A stretch of 64,000 nucleotides of DNA, from positions 52,031,380 through 52,095,379 of the forward strand of contig CM067370.1 in the NCBI GenBank assembly GCA_034401795.1, in the 5' to 3' direction. A model generated the notes under the pieces. It ran no database searches. It was not told the DNA's origin and saw nothing but the letters and a program-made list of their open reading frames with translations. The stretch is from Chaetoderma sp. LZ-2023a. Taxonomy: Eukaryota; Mollusca; Caudofoveata; Chaetodermatida; Chaetodermatidae. Shown here piece after piece: positions 11,223 to 22,652 of this stretch (its first letter is position 1; each line of letters begins with the position of its first letter). The translations under genes and the position numbers were made by a program.

Positions 11223-11349
11223 AATTTTTTTTTTCTTTTACGAAACTTGACAAAAAAATTTGGTCAAAGAATGTACTCGATTCTAGGATGCACCACCTTC
11301 CTAGAACATGTAATTATGACAAAAAGACTGCGTCCTTTCCTCGAATTAA

Positions 11350-11432
11350 AACCCCCAACAGACCCCCCTTTAGTGGGTTGGTCTGTAGTTTTATTAACCA
11401 CTATAAAAACATACTTACCGTTCAATCACTAC
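11350..11432. repeat. Outer edge of right ITR, pairs with the internal complementary region
   Basis: These 83 bp are the reverse complement of 11741-11823, with no mismatch seen. They begin at aacccccaacaga and end cgttcaatcactac. Together with the partner this is the DIRS internal complementary region arrangement, thought to template circular DNA formation. Confidence 0.85.
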
Positions 11433-11670
11433 TTGCTAAATCAAATATCTGCATTTAGCTATCAGAATAAAGTTTTTATGCTTGCTTATACTCCCTAATG
11501 CCTATACCATCACCATGTAGACCCTCCACCAGGCTTCTGGTAGAGGGACCCCCTGCATTAGCCTTACAATAGACTGGCACCAGTCTGTACTCACTCCTTG
11601 GTGACGTTTGTCACTAAGCACGCTCGCGCATGCGCAGTAGGTCCCAATTGTGAAAACTGAATCACTTTTC
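11397..11670. repeat. DIRS right inverted terminal repeat
   Basis: This is the reverse complement of 17848-18121 over 274 bp with no gap. I compared the full length by eye and saw no difference. Near-identity points to recent transposition or to copying during replication. Confidence 0.88.
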
Positions 11671-11740
11671 TAAATATAAGTGCCATACATCCAGCCTAGA
11701 TTCTCAAATCAATCCCCAGCGGGGTGGCTGAGGCCGGGTC

Positions 11741-11872
11741 GTAGTGATTGAACGGTAAGTATGTTTTTATAGTGGTTAATAAAACTACAGACCAACCCAC
11801 TAAAGGGGGGTCTGTTGGGGGTTGTTATTACACCACAAAAACATCCATTACCGTTCAATCACTACTTGCTAA
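11741..11872. repeat. DIRS internal complementary region
   Basis: 11741-11823 complements 11350-11432. The adjoining 11819-11872 (starting gttgttattacaccac) is an inverted copy of the element's 5' terminus at 18080-18133. The two parts together match both element ends, as in canonical DIRS elements. Confidence 0.75.
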
Positions 11873-12034
11873 ACCCGTAGATTTGGTCAGTTCCCCACTA
11901 CGAAACTTTGGTGGGAGGTGATTTGAGAATCCATAAGCATGGATAAAAATCAAACAAACATAACCAAATGTTAACAACATAACATAATAGTGCCTCCTAA
12001 TCAATCACACAGTGATTAACAACCAAATAAAACT

Positions 12035-13030
12035 TTAAACATAAAGAATTAAATTAAAAACCAAGTAATAACTCTCACCATTACCCGCAGACGCACGGTC
12101 CTCACGAAAATGGTGGTATATACTTGGTAAATGGTCTTCAGGCTTTTTGGTTAAAATAGTAATGTTCCTAAAGAAAGATGCCGCTGCTCTCTGATCTTTC
12201 AAATAAAAAGACGTAAAAGTAGACTCAGATTTCCATCCTGTAACTTGCATAAGTTCGTCTACAGAAGAGCCAGAAAACGTAGCGAAAGAAGTAGCCATCC
12301 CTCTGACATCATGAGCCTTAATGTGATATAGATTGATTTGCTCAGGAGAAGCAATCTCGTATCAGAGTCGAATGGTGTCACAAATCCATCTAGCAATGGA
12401 TGCTTTATAGACCAGTCTGGCTACCCCTTCCGCGTAGGGAACCCATAAGCTTTAAGCTAATCGAAGCGATGGGATCAAATATGATGACCTGCCACAACCT
12501 GAAGAATCAATGCCAGGTTCCCGGAAGGTAAAGGTTTAGCAATAGGAAGACGAATATTACCTAAACCTCTGATGAAAACATTCAGCACCTTAGTATCTAT
12601 AACATCCGCATTTAACGAAAAAAGGAATAGAGGATGTTAAGGAAAAACTATATCCTATAACCGTGTTAGCAGTCAGATGAAGCGAATCGAACAGATAGGA
12701 TAAGAAATCTAACACTTGGGATATAGAAAACAGAATCGGGCACGATATCCTGATCTGAACATCATCCTCCGAAAATCTTAAGTCGACCCTTGTAAACTCG
12801 TCGGGTTGACTACCTCCTGGCCGAATAAATGATTTTCTGAGATCTTGCAGAAAATTTATTCTCCGTGAACGAGCACTCGATATCTCCAAACACACAGACT
12901 GAAGATTCCTGGGTTTGGATGAAGACACGTTCCCCTTACCTGGGATAACAGCTCTGGGGACACTGGCAGCAGACGCGGAAAGTCTACTAGAAGCTCGAGA
13001 AGGTCTACGAAACAGATCCTTTTTGGCCAA
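12035..13030 (-). pseudogene. DIRS tyrosine recombinase, frameshifted
   Basis: The N-terminal part (12590-13030) contains a SAM-like core-binding segment (QVLDFLSYLFDSLHLTANTV). The C-terminal part (12035-about 12330) has KAHDVRGMATSFATFSG, then VDELMQVTGWKSESTFTSFY. This gives the HxxR pair and catalytic tyrosine of the tyrosine recombinases. The enzyme would integrate the circular DNA copy without a target duplication. The region between the two parts shows at least one frameshift and a stop, so the protein cannot be made from this copy as read. Confidence 0.8.
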
Positions 13031-13039
13031 AAGGGACCT

Positions 13040-14620
13040 ATCAACAAAATCTCGCAGATTAATAGTTGACTTTCTTCATAACCAAGGGAAGCAAGATAGT
13101 CGGAGGGAATGCATATGCGAAGATTCCTGTTCAGGACTGAGACAGTGCATCCACCCCCAACGCCTGATTGTCCGGAAAAGGGGACATGAAATAGGAGATC
13201 TGGGCATTCAGAGAGGTCGCGAACAAGTCTACATGGGTACGATCCAGGAGGGGAACAGAGAATTCAGACATCCTGGTACATGTGAGGACACCAGGAAACT
13301 CTGTTTCATACGACACCACGTGAGGAGATTCCACACCTCCAAAGTCGAGACGACTTTGTGCCTCCCTGCTTTGCTGATATACGAAACTACTGTCGAATTG
13401 TCCGATCGAATCAAGATATTGATCCACTGCACTTGATCCGACCAAGCAAGGACCAAGCAAAGAGAGTCTTCTTGACAGCCCACATTTCCCAGATTCTAGG
13501 TGGGGACTTAAATGCTCTCTGACCGGAATCTGATGGTACACAGAATGTTTCCATAGAGACGTGAGCTACATTTGGAAAAGTCTCCTCATCAGCGCCTCCC
13601 CCGGAACGATGTTCTCGACGCTGACCATCAAGCCTATCACTCGGAGAAAGAAAATTGCTCTGACCACGGCAGAGGATGTCCGAATTTCCATGGCTACTAA
13701 GATGGCTTCTACTCTTACATATGAAGGGAAGACTAAGCCTTGATCTAGGTCGAAAGCCACACCTAGGTGGGTGAAACCCTGAGACGGGACCAAATATGAT
13801 TTCCCTAGAATTATAACCCATCCTAGACTGGAAACCAGACTGCAGACCTCTGGAATGATACTTGCCAGAATTGAGGCAGATCCTGCTTTTATCAACCAAT
13901 CGTCTATGTAAAAGTGAAGGGGAACAGAACGACTGTGCAGAAAACCTGCCACTGCTGACACTAGGCGGGAGAAGAAGAAAAGAAGCCGTGGTCAGGCCGA
14001 ATGGCCTGACTCTGTATTGCCATACCCGGCCCTTAAACGCGAATCTCATGAATTTCTTGAATGGAGGGTGGATGAGAATGTGAAAGTAGGCGTCCTTGAG
14101 ATCTATGGACGCTGTCCACATGCCTGGACTCAGACTGGCGATAATCTGAGATACCGTCTCCATCTTGAATTTGGGGTGGATATATACAGATTTAATCTCT
14201 TCAGATTGATGATTGGACGCCATCCACCTGATTTCTTGGGGACTAGAAATAGATCTGAGTAGAATCCCGGGTCTACTCTCCAACAAGGAACCTCTTCTAT
14301 AGCCTTCTTCAACCTCATTGACTCCCATTCGTCTTCCAGGGCTCCCAACTTCTCCAGATTGGATGGAACTGGAGTCCATTTGGGCTGGTAAGACAGAGGA
14401 GGAGGCAGATCTATCCAAGACGGTGCATACCCCCAGCGGATTTGCTCTAAATGCCAGGAGTCCTGCGCGAGGGCTTGCCAAGTCTCCCAGACCAGAGACA
14501 AGCGCCCCCTACTGGCACGCTGGGAAGAAGGGACTGCACCGATAGATCCAAATGTGGTAGAATATGAGGAAGGACTGGTAAATGAGAACGGGAAAAGGCC
14601 TGCCCGGGCTGAGGCCACCC
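13040..14620 (-). pseudogene. DIRS reverse transcriptase / RNase H, frameshifted
   Basis: Read on the minus strand, RT blocks appear in order over three frames. GFYSDLFLVPKKSGGWRPII lies in 14130-14618, SIDLKDAYFHILIHPPFKKF in 13411-14481, and HFYIDDWLIKAG in 13566-13961 (catalytic YIDD). RNase H follows with RSDNSTVVSYI and HVPGCLN (13229-13483). Then comes DLFATSLNAQISYFMSPFPD ... GVDALS (13131-13541), a segment characteristic of DIRS elements. Each block is well conserved but the frames break at least three times. This is a DIRS1-like, not Ngaro-like or LTR-type, polymerase. Confidence 0.85.
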
Positions 14621-15104
14621 CTTCAACCCCGTCTAGGTTGAAAACCTCTAGAGGAGCATCCTCTAGCTCTAGACCTGGAAGCTCGAGACTTGACGAACCT
14701 GGGCTCTAGGTCTATGCGAGGAAATGGATTTAAAACGATCCTCCTTCGCAGATCTGGAATGGGAAGGAGAGGACCGATTAGAGTTCGTAAAACCCTTGAC
14801 GGATATGCCCATATTCATCCGGCCTAAGACTCTTCCTCCTGGGAGAGGAGGGACTCTTCACACCGGAAGATTCTCTTTTGCTGAAGACCTCAAAATCGAA
14901 ATCTAATCCCGCAGATCCTTAGCTGATCAAAAACGATCAGACTCCGCCCTAATAATCGAGGTAGCATTCTGACCAAAAATATCTGATCCGAAAGGCGGAG
15001 CAGATATCAGGTTACTCCTGAGGGATCAGAAATGATCACCTCAGCAAGCTTCCTTGACCTTCTCTTAGAGGTGATGAAAACCAAACCAACGGTAAACTGA
15101 TTTC

Positions 15105-15876
15105 AACTAACCTCTTGACAGGTCAGCTGAAGAACGAAATATTTCCTGTGGAATCTGACCCCCTTTCTCCTGAGTTTCGATAATAGCCTCCGAAAGAAGG
15201 GCCAAAAAGTTAGCTGATTTCAACTGAGCCCGACAGACAGACTCCCATCTAAAAAGGTCTGATGAAGATTCTACCTTAGCCGCTTCCTTCAGATGTGATG
15301 ACAGAACATCCCATGTCGGACCATTAATAGATTGGGTAGAGGCCAATCTAATGTAATCATCTTTGGGAACCTGTACTGGAGCATCTACCTTGGGCGTAAG
15401 AGAGAAAACTTTAAGTTGGACATCGTTAATGTAAAATCTAACATGTCTACGACCAAGTTATCCACCGAAAGAACAGAAGGAACATTGCCTGAAGATTCTG
15501 AAGATGCAAGATCAGAACCCAACGACGGAGGATCAATCGAAGATTCATCCTGAAGAGGAAGAGATAGGGACGACGCTATACATTGATGAGCCCTAGACCA
15601 GTCATCCGGAGAGGCCCTATCATGATAGAACCTCTTCAGATCCCTGGCTTCTGACTGATTTCTGAGTAGCCTTAACAGAAAGGTAAGATGGAGACGACGA
15701 AGGAGGACAGATGTCCGAGTCAACTTTGACTAAGACATTTTCAGGAGAAAATGCATAAAGATAGAACAATTTCATAGTCAACTGTAGGACCCAGAAAATG
15801 AGGACATAACCACTTATACTCGGCCCTCCATTTAGAAAGGGTTGCCCCTTTGGGCACTTTTCGCTCAGATGCCATT
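15105..15876 (-). pseudogene. DIRS gag-like ORF1, frameshifted
   Basis: The first ATG on the minus strand at about 15876 opens MASERKVPKGATLSKWRAEY and continues with KWL. Other frames then give SEARDLKRFYHDRASPDDWS (15385-15723) and LSSHLKEAAKVESSSDLFRW (15107-15346). The position before RT and the hydrophilic, Ser-rich composition fit DIRS ORF1, a putative nucleocapsid. No zinc finger is seen. The frame changes mean this copy is broken. Homology is inferred mainly from position. Confidence 0.55.
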
Positions 15877-15914
15877 TTAGCAACACATCAACTGCTGTCA
15901 CAGTCATGTACAAT

Positions 15915-17017
15915 TAAATGTAAAAATAAAAAATAAAAAAAATAAAAATATTCACTTTAGAACACATTTGTCAAAGAAGGCGTGTGATAGTTTTCCTGAT
16001 AAATGTTCACTTGCAGGTCGAGATAATTTTTGAAATTCTCCATTGAAATGGCTTATTCAGTAACTGAGACAGTCATTCCTGTGGTAAATTTTCAAAAATA
16101 ATCTCTTGACCTGCAAATGGCCATTAACTATTTTTAATTAAAATTTTTAGGCAAATTTGACCATTAAATGGTTAATTGTAGAACGCGAATATAATGGTAA
16201 CGCGCGTGTTGTCAAGTGTCTTCTACAGTGCGATTATTTATGAACTTGCTTTCTTCACTTCTATTGTGAGAAAACTCGCCCGCTATTTCCTTTTCTATAT
16301 ACAGCTACCAAGGAAATCGCGAGGAAGAATTAGCTTCTTCAGTATCGAAGGTGTGAACGAACGCGTCTCAAACTTCTGTGAAAATCTCTCACGTAATGTC
16401 ATTGGATTTTCTAGATATAATTATGTCCAACAACCAATGAAATCGCGAGACCAAATTCTCTTCTCATGACAGAAGGTGTGTAAGAACACATCACTAACTC
16501 GTGCGCAGTGGCCGATTTTGTAGATCCGCCATTGCTAATTTTGCATCGACTCGATCATTTTCAGACTAGCGAAATGACAAGATTTTGAGTGGTATCATTT
16601 ATCAGATGTTCTATGCAATTTTATCGGTCATTTATTCGCCGTATGACTTAATTTTCAAGTCACTCACGGTCTATATCCCTCATTAGAAATCAGAAAATTC
16701 GCCAGTATAAAAGGTTTACACTATTCCCGGGACAATTAGCTATTGTAAGACCACCCTCTAGGATGAATTTGCCGGTATGACGCGTTTTGACAGATCACGA
16801 ATACTGGTAACCAAGGTGAATATCGTTTTCACTTAGAAATGTGCAAATGACGCACAAACGCGCGCTCGATCGATCTATCGTATTTGAGTGCGATACCAAC
16901 ATTGTTCACTTGTTCTCTTTTTCCAAAATTTCCCCAAAATTCATGTTCAGTAAAATATTTTTACCCATCCAGATTTGATCGGACATGACCGATGTCCGAC
17001 CGTTATTTCATACCCTG
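15915..17017. other. Non-coding 5' part of the DIRS element, with inserted MITE
   Basis: Between gag and the left ITR there is no credible ORF. It includes an A-rich stretch at 15920-15950, a family A MITE at 15998-16128, and an imperfect internal repetition of a caa(g/t)gaaatcgcgag phrase near 16309 and 16434. Confidence 0.5.
15998..16128. repeat. Foldback MITE, family A copy
   Basis: Family A parts are in order: gttcacttgcaggtcgaga, attgaaatggcttattcagt, gacagtcattcctgtggtaa, ttttcaaaaataatctcttg and cctgcaaatggccatt. The ends are complementary. It lies inside the DIRS element and so was probably inserted after it, or was captured by its lineage. Confidence 0.7.
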
Positions 17018-17106
17018 TTTCCGGATGCCTGGTAAAACCAGAATCCATTCCGGACAGCAAACCCGCTTGTCTGGCAACGCCAGGAGCAGAGGCGGGTGCT
17101 TCTTTA
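17018..17106. repeat. 89-bp direct repeat, copy 1
   Basis: It starts tttccggatgcctggtaaaa and ends ggcgggtgcttcttta. Copy 2 at 17339-17427 matches with a single visible difference (gaggc versus gcggc). The spacing between copies is 321 bp. Confidence 0.88.
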
Positions 17107-17338
17107 TTTCCTACCGGCAGTAGTAACACTACTACCGGAAACGGAAGTCGGAAAACCGAAAACGGAAGATGTCAACATATGCACTGCCGGGTCCAACAGA
17201 CCCTGAACTACATACTTACTCCCGGAACCGGAACCTTTATCGCCGGAAACTGTTGAATCGGAACCGGATGTTGGCGCATAAGTCCTATTCTCATGAGTCA
17301 CCGGATGTTCGGACACGCCAGAACAATCTCGGTGCTCC

Positions 17339-17427
17339 TTTCCGGATGCCTGGTAAAACCAGAATCCATTCCGGACAGCAAACCCGCTTGTCTGGCAACG
17401 CCAGGAGCAGCGGCGGGTGCTTCTTTA
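17339..17427. repeat. 89-bp direct repeat, copy 2
   Basis: Partner of 17018-17106. The flanking sequence is GC-richer than the rest of the intron. Both copies lie upstream of gag in the DIRS element. Confidence 0.88.
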
Positions 17428-17847
17428 GATGCGATCGCCGATCTTACCATATTCCTAGCAATCGGAATCACTGTGAAAACGGACCTTGGTGCAGGCGACA
17501 TCCTGGCGTAATATTGTTTTGAGAGTACTAAGAATTACGTTATTAGGAGTGGTACTGGCTATTATTCCTTCTAACATGGTATCTTGATGGTATATAATAG
17601 GCATGGTTACTCTAACCTGTAAAGCGGGAGTGGTGACACGAAAACTGGTAACTCCAAACGCTAGAGTTACAAACACCTCTAAAACACCATGATATAAAAG
17701 TTAAACATAACTTAGAAAGAATTGACTTCTTCCTTATGGTAGGCATCTTTGTTCAATTAGTTGTAGTAGATTGTCTATAAAAGCAAGCTAATTAACTTTT
17801 ATATCTAATTTTGATAGCTGACAGAACTGTTGGCTAGCAGAATATTT

Positions 17848-18121
17848 GAAAAGTGATTCAGTTTTCACAATTGGGACCTACTGCGCATGCGCGAGCGTGC
17901 TTAGTGACAAACGTCACCAAGGAGTGAGTACAGACTGGTGCCAGTCTATTGTAAGGCTAATGCAGGGGGTCCCTCTACCAGAAGCCTGGTGGAGGGTCTA
18001 CATGGTGATGGTATAGGCATTAGGGAGTATAAGCAAGCATAAAAACTTTATTCTGATAGCTAAATGCAGATATTTGATTTAGCAAGTAGTGATTGAACGG
18101 TAAGTATGTTTTTATAGTGGT
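17848..18121. repeat. DIRS left inverted terminal repeat
   Basis: This is the inverted partner of 11397-11670. The outermost bases continue to gtgtaataacaac (18121-18133), which recur inverted at the internal complementary region and again at 24560-24573 in another copy of the family. Confidence 0.88.
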
Positions 18122-18261
18122 GTAATAACAACGGTAATTGATTTAAAGTTGTTTCTGTCCGTAAAACCAACAGTTTTCAACAAGCACTCCAAAATAAAAG
18201 ACCAATTCTGGTCTGTGACACGTCCCCCCGACCAGGGCTTTTTAGTACAACCCCAATTTTT

Positions 18262-18790
18262 CAAATCCAAATATTGTACACTCTTGCAAGAAATTAAGGG
18301 TGATTACTCTGGTGATTATACACAGATTTCAGCCAAATGCAATTCCAGTCACGGTCTCATGGAGAGGGATATATTTTGAAAATTTGAATTGAATCCATCC
18401 AGGCTAACTTAAGTTATCAAACGGAAACCACATATTTTACGATTTTTCAAGAAATAAAGGGGGATAACTCTGGTGGGTCTGGACACATTTCGCCGATATG
18501 CAATTCCCACCGAGGTCTTGTCATAAGTTGACATTCCAAATTTGAAATTAATCCATTCAAGCTAACTGAAGCTGTCGAGCGGAAACCACATATTTTACGA
18601 TTTTTCAAGAAATCAAGGGGGATAACTCTTGTGGGTCTGGACACAGTTTGCCGATATACAATCCCCACTGAGGTCTTGTCATAAGGAGTTGACAAACCAA
18701 ATTTGAAATGAATCCATTCAAGCTAACTGAAGTTATCGAGCGAAACCACCCCCCCCCCCCTAATTTACGATTTTAAGAAATAAAGGGGGA
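18262..18790. repeat. Tandem repeat of about 158 bp, 3.3 units
   Basis: Unit boundaries fall near 18423, 18581 and 18742, each starting (g)gaaaccacatattttacga. A more diverged first unit begins near 18262. Each unit contains aaaggg(g)gataactctgg and tccattcaagctaactgaag. The last unit is cut off at the start of the next DIRS remnant after a C tract. Confidence 0.8.
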
Positions 18791-18799
18791 TAACTCCGG

Positions 18800-19902
18800 C
18801 GACGCTGGCGGAGGGGGCTTGGCCTGTAAAACAAGCACAAGGCCTCAATGAGCAAGCGGAACGACACAGAATGGAAGGAAGACATATAATTTTCAAATAG
18901 TGTGACAATAAATTAGTTAACCCTTCAGCACCCAACACCTGAAACATTACAACCAAGATCGCGTAAGCTGGCGATAAGAACGTGAACGGGTAAATAATAC
19001 ACCCATATATTGATTCTGCAGGATATATATAACGGAACCAGGAACCATATCGGATACATTTGCGGTATACTTAAGAATCAATTCCGAAATTAGACTACAC
19101 AAACGAATGACAAACGGTACGAGAAGGAATAGCATAATGAATTAACTCTACTGCTGTAGAACACGGTAGAGTCGCAGAAAACACATCTAATCAAGAATTT
19201 TGAAATAGCCGATCAATGCAAACAGATCGGGAATACACGCAAAACTTGACATAATTCATAAGTTTCGGGTACTAAACGCATGCAGCTACCAAGAATAAGA
19301 TGCACGAATTAACGAAACATTTCTTTCACCAAAATAATCGGAGCCATAAAAGGGTGTGATATACCTGCTCGGACCACACGTAAGGCGATTTTAATGTTAA
19401 AAAACTGAGACAAATGCCTGAAACATTTCATATTACTGCCTGATCGCCGTTGCAGTTAAAGGAGGCAATCATATCCGGCATATTTCGCTGCATCATACGT
19501 CCCAGTTCCGGGGTCAGAAAATGGGACATACAACACACACAAAATTTCAGAGATACAAGTCTCCACATAACTAGATTATTAACAGAAAGATATAATGATG
19601 TGGGCATCGGTGGCATTCTCCATTGTAATCCAATTATATTCCGGGAAGAATCAGGAACAAAAAGCACAGTAAATAATCACAGAAAACACTTAGATATTTC
19701 CCTGAGCAAAAAAGTGTGTTGTTCTTGGTGCTATGCAAACAAGAGTAGCTGGCTCATGGTGGCGGGTACCCATTTGTTGGGGGCTGGTACCCGGTTTCAG
19801 GAGCTGGTTAGAGCTTTCTAAATCTGAAGATTCGTAGGGCACAGCAACTGAGGGTCCTGTTATCAATAAGTAATGTAATGGTAAGTATTGATCGAAGGAG
19901 AA
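18800..19902 (-). mobile_element. DIRS family 2 remnant (5' end), diverged
   Basis: This is the terminal part only. The right end, taatg...gtaagtattgatcgaaggagaa (19871-19902), matches the 32-bp terminus of the family 2 element at 27963-27994. Inward phrases (ggcttggcct, aagcggaacga, gtaccc...ggtaccc) run parallel to 23325-24418 and 26900-27994. It is the oldest-looking of three copies and has no gag-like frame. Confidence 0.7.
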
Positions 19903-20180
19903 TCAGCTGTTTTATCAAATATCTAGGTCATGTGGTCACTAAGTACATTGGTAAACTAGAGCACAAAGGCGTAAGTCACCAGCTCCTCAGAGTGCAGTCT
20001 AGTTAAAGCACCAGCTTACAGGATTTCTTAATATGGCAGAAACATTTGTCATACAGGAGCTTCTGCCATGTCTACATGTACATCAAGTCTTAGCTTTGCC
20101 AGCAGCATGGTAATCCTTAGCTTTGTGTGTGCGCACATCAGTCACTAAATGCTTGGACATAATGAGTAAATACTATCTTA

Positions 20181-20303
<123 letters not shown>

Positions 20304-20539
20304 TCATTTAATATATCTGTAGAGAAGACAAGATGGTTATATGACAACGTTTTGAATGGAGTGACAACATTTAGCTACTGTACGCATTTGCATATGTTGG
20401 TATAAATGTGTATGTGTGTGTACCTCTACGTGCATATGTGTGTATTTAAGTATAAAGCACCCAAATAATGACATTATTTATGGTACAAAATGCATGTGTG
20501 TTAATTGTTGTGCATCTTATGTAATATGTATGTGTATAT

Positions 20540-21520
20540 ATACATGTATGGCTTCAATTTCCATATGCTAACCAACCGACAGTCATGCACCCATTAGTTT
20601 AATTTGTTGATCACCATCTCCCCGGTCGGGGATTGAACCACATACTGCAACTCTGCATGGCATCAGCAACCAGACATCTTTCCACTGGACAACCACGCCC
20701 TTTTGTACTCTGACTCCATCACGGCTCTGGCAGTATATGTATTTTTATTTTATTGACGCACTGGCAATGTGCGGCTTCAATTTCCGCATGCTAACCAACT
20801 GACAGTCAAACCTATTAGTTTAATTTGTTGATTGATCACCATCTCCCCGGTTGGGGATCGAACCGCCATACTGCCACTCCGCATGGCATCAGCAACCAGA
20901 CATCTTTCCACTGGACCACCGCGCCAAGACAAAGTCTAGGTTTAGCCGACCAGCTTTCACATATCTGATATACTGACACTCTGACAATTCACATGGGACT
21001 ATCTGTGGATGCACCTCCCACGATTCAATCCTTGGCTTTTAAGCCTATTGTACTCTGACTCCATCACGGCTCTGGCAGTACATGTATATGTATTTTTATT
21101 TTATTGACGCACTTGCAACATGCGGCTTCAATTTCCACATGCTAACCAACCGACAGTCATGCACCCATTAGTTTAATTTGTTGATCACCATCTCTCCGGT
21201 CGGGGATCGAACCGCCATACTGCAACTCCGCATGGCATCAGCAACCAGACATCATTCCACTGGACCACTGTGCCAAGACAAGGTCTAGGTTTAGCCGACC
21301 AGCCTTCACAGGCCTGACATACTGACACTCTGATGATTTATATGGGACTATCTGTGGATGCACCTGCCACGATTCAATCCTTGGCTTATAAGCCTATTGT
21401 ACTCTGACTCCATCACGGCTCTGGCAGTACAGGTATATGTATTTTTATTTTATTGACGCACTGGCAAAGCGTGGTTTCAATTTCCACATGCTAACCAACT
21501 GCCAGTCATGCACCCATACC
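20540..21520 (-). repeat. Tandem array of a tRNA-derived SINE unit
   Basis: Units of about 347 bp repeat head to tail, with the marker gtactctgactccatcacgg at 20705, 21050 and 21399. Partial units lie at both ends. On the minus strand each full unit starts with a tRNA-like head: an A-box-like tggtccagtgg, then a B-box-like ggttcgatcccc, about 75 nt long. A tRNA-unrelated body follows, ending in an A/T-rich tail. Heads lie near 20625-20700, 20845-20925 and 21195-21275. The tandem arrangement of a SINE is unusual. Confidence 0.75.
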
Positions 21521-22294
21521 CATTAGCATGTGGGTGGGGTGGGGGGGAGGTGGAGGGTGGTGGACTACATTAATTCCCATCCGCATCCCAGTAAATAAAC
21601 AATGCTTAATTTCAATTTGAGTTTGAATTAATTAATCAATATCCAAGAAACTACTTCTCAGAGCATATCATTTTCCAATTGTTACAGGGGGAGGGGCATG
21701 ACACCCCTCCCTATCCTCACCACCATCAGGAACCCCACCCAGAACATGACTGCTAGGAACTACACACCCCATAATAGAATCTTAAATCCTCCAAGAACAG
21801 TTGGTGAATTTATTATTAAACTCTCCAGACTTATGAGTGTTATTTTCACAAATCCTGTGTTTTATGAGGTCAGTGACAGAAACAGGGGGTGGGTAGTGAT
21901 CATTAGGACCCTAAAGCTTTTAGTGTGTGCGTGCATGCGTGTGTGCATGCATGTATGTGTGTGGAGGGGTAGGGGTGGTGCTTAAGACAATTTCTTTTTC
22001 CTGGCAGCAGCCTTGAGAATGTATACTAGTCAGTAAATAAGATAATACTAAATACACAGCCATACTCAAAAAGCTGATCAGTACAATATATTTTAATATT
22101 CGAATGGAAAAAATATCTGAAATTTACAGAGTAAAGATGGTGAGGCTATATGCTGTGAGATTACATGGATTACTGGATTACCATGCTGCTGGCAAAGCTG
22201 AGACTTGATGTACGTGCTATATGCTGCTAGGGCTATCTGTTCAGCATTATCCCTGTAATGGTGAGGATTGGTAAATGATATTTGAATTTTTGCT
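21521..22294. other. Interval without a recognisable gene
   Basis: It contains a G-rich patch near 21530-21560 and a gt/gcat-rich microsatellite near 21920-21965. No exon, ORF with similarity, or element boundary could be supported. Confidence 0.6.
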
Positions 22295-22425
22295 TAGTAA
22301 ATGGCCATTTGTACGTCAAGGGAATATTTTTTTAATTTATTTTATTTTACTACGCTATTAACAAAGCCAGCCATTTCATTTTTCAAAAAGTAATCTTCCC
22401 TTGGCTTGCAAATGGACATCTTTTA
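22295..22425. repeat. Foldback MITE, family A copy
   Basis: Its ends are aaatggccatttgtacgtca and cttggcttgcaaatggacat. The middle has agccagccatttcatttttc. It has the same order of parts as 4358-4496, with the core hairpin partly lost. Confidence 0.65.
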
Positions 22426-22519
22426 AGACATACCACTATAGAAGTAATTTTTGGCAAACATGACAATTTCCCCTTTAATGGTCAAATTTCATTAAGAAAA
22501 TTTCAATTTTTTCACACAA

Positions 22520-22652
22520 ATTGCACATTTACAATTTGCAGATCAAAAGAAAGCAATTTTTCAAATTTAAAAACTGAAATGGGTGACTTGATTATGGAGC
22601 CAGGCATTACAGTGGTACAAATTTAAAAAACCTCTTGATTTGCAAATTGCGC
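22520..22652. repeat. Foldback MITE, family A copy
   Basis: Its ends are acaatttgcagatcaaaaga and cctcttgatttgcaaattg. The inner motif is gccaggcattacagtggtac. It abuts the DIRS family 2 remnant and probably truncated it. Confidence 0.65.

Larger units (their letters stand above)
11350..18133 (-). mobile_element. DIRS-type retrotransposon (family 1), minus strand
   Basis: The element reads right to left: left ITR (17848-18121), gag-like ORF1, RT/RNase H, tyrosine recombinase, internal complementary region (11741-11823), right ITR (11397-11670). This is the canonical DIRS order. The 274-bp ITRs appear identical and gapless by eye. The RT carries FYIDDWL and the recombinase carries HDVR plus a Tyr. 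The coding regions contain frameshifts, so the copy looks non-autonomous. The 5' part (about 15915-17847) also contains a MITE copy and an 89-bp direct repeat. It is inserted in TTLL1 intron 1. Confidence 0.88.

Noticed and set aside
16975..17511. Two plus-strand frames sharing a SGCLVKPESIPDSKPACLAT peptide
   Set aside because: The shared peptide comes from the 89-bp direct repeat. Both strands are open and no start or family supports a gene.
20625..20700. Possible functional tRNA gene on minus strand
   Set aside because: The head recurs in a tandem unit with a SINE body and mismatches in the boxes and likely stems, so it is tRNA-derived and not a tRNA gene.
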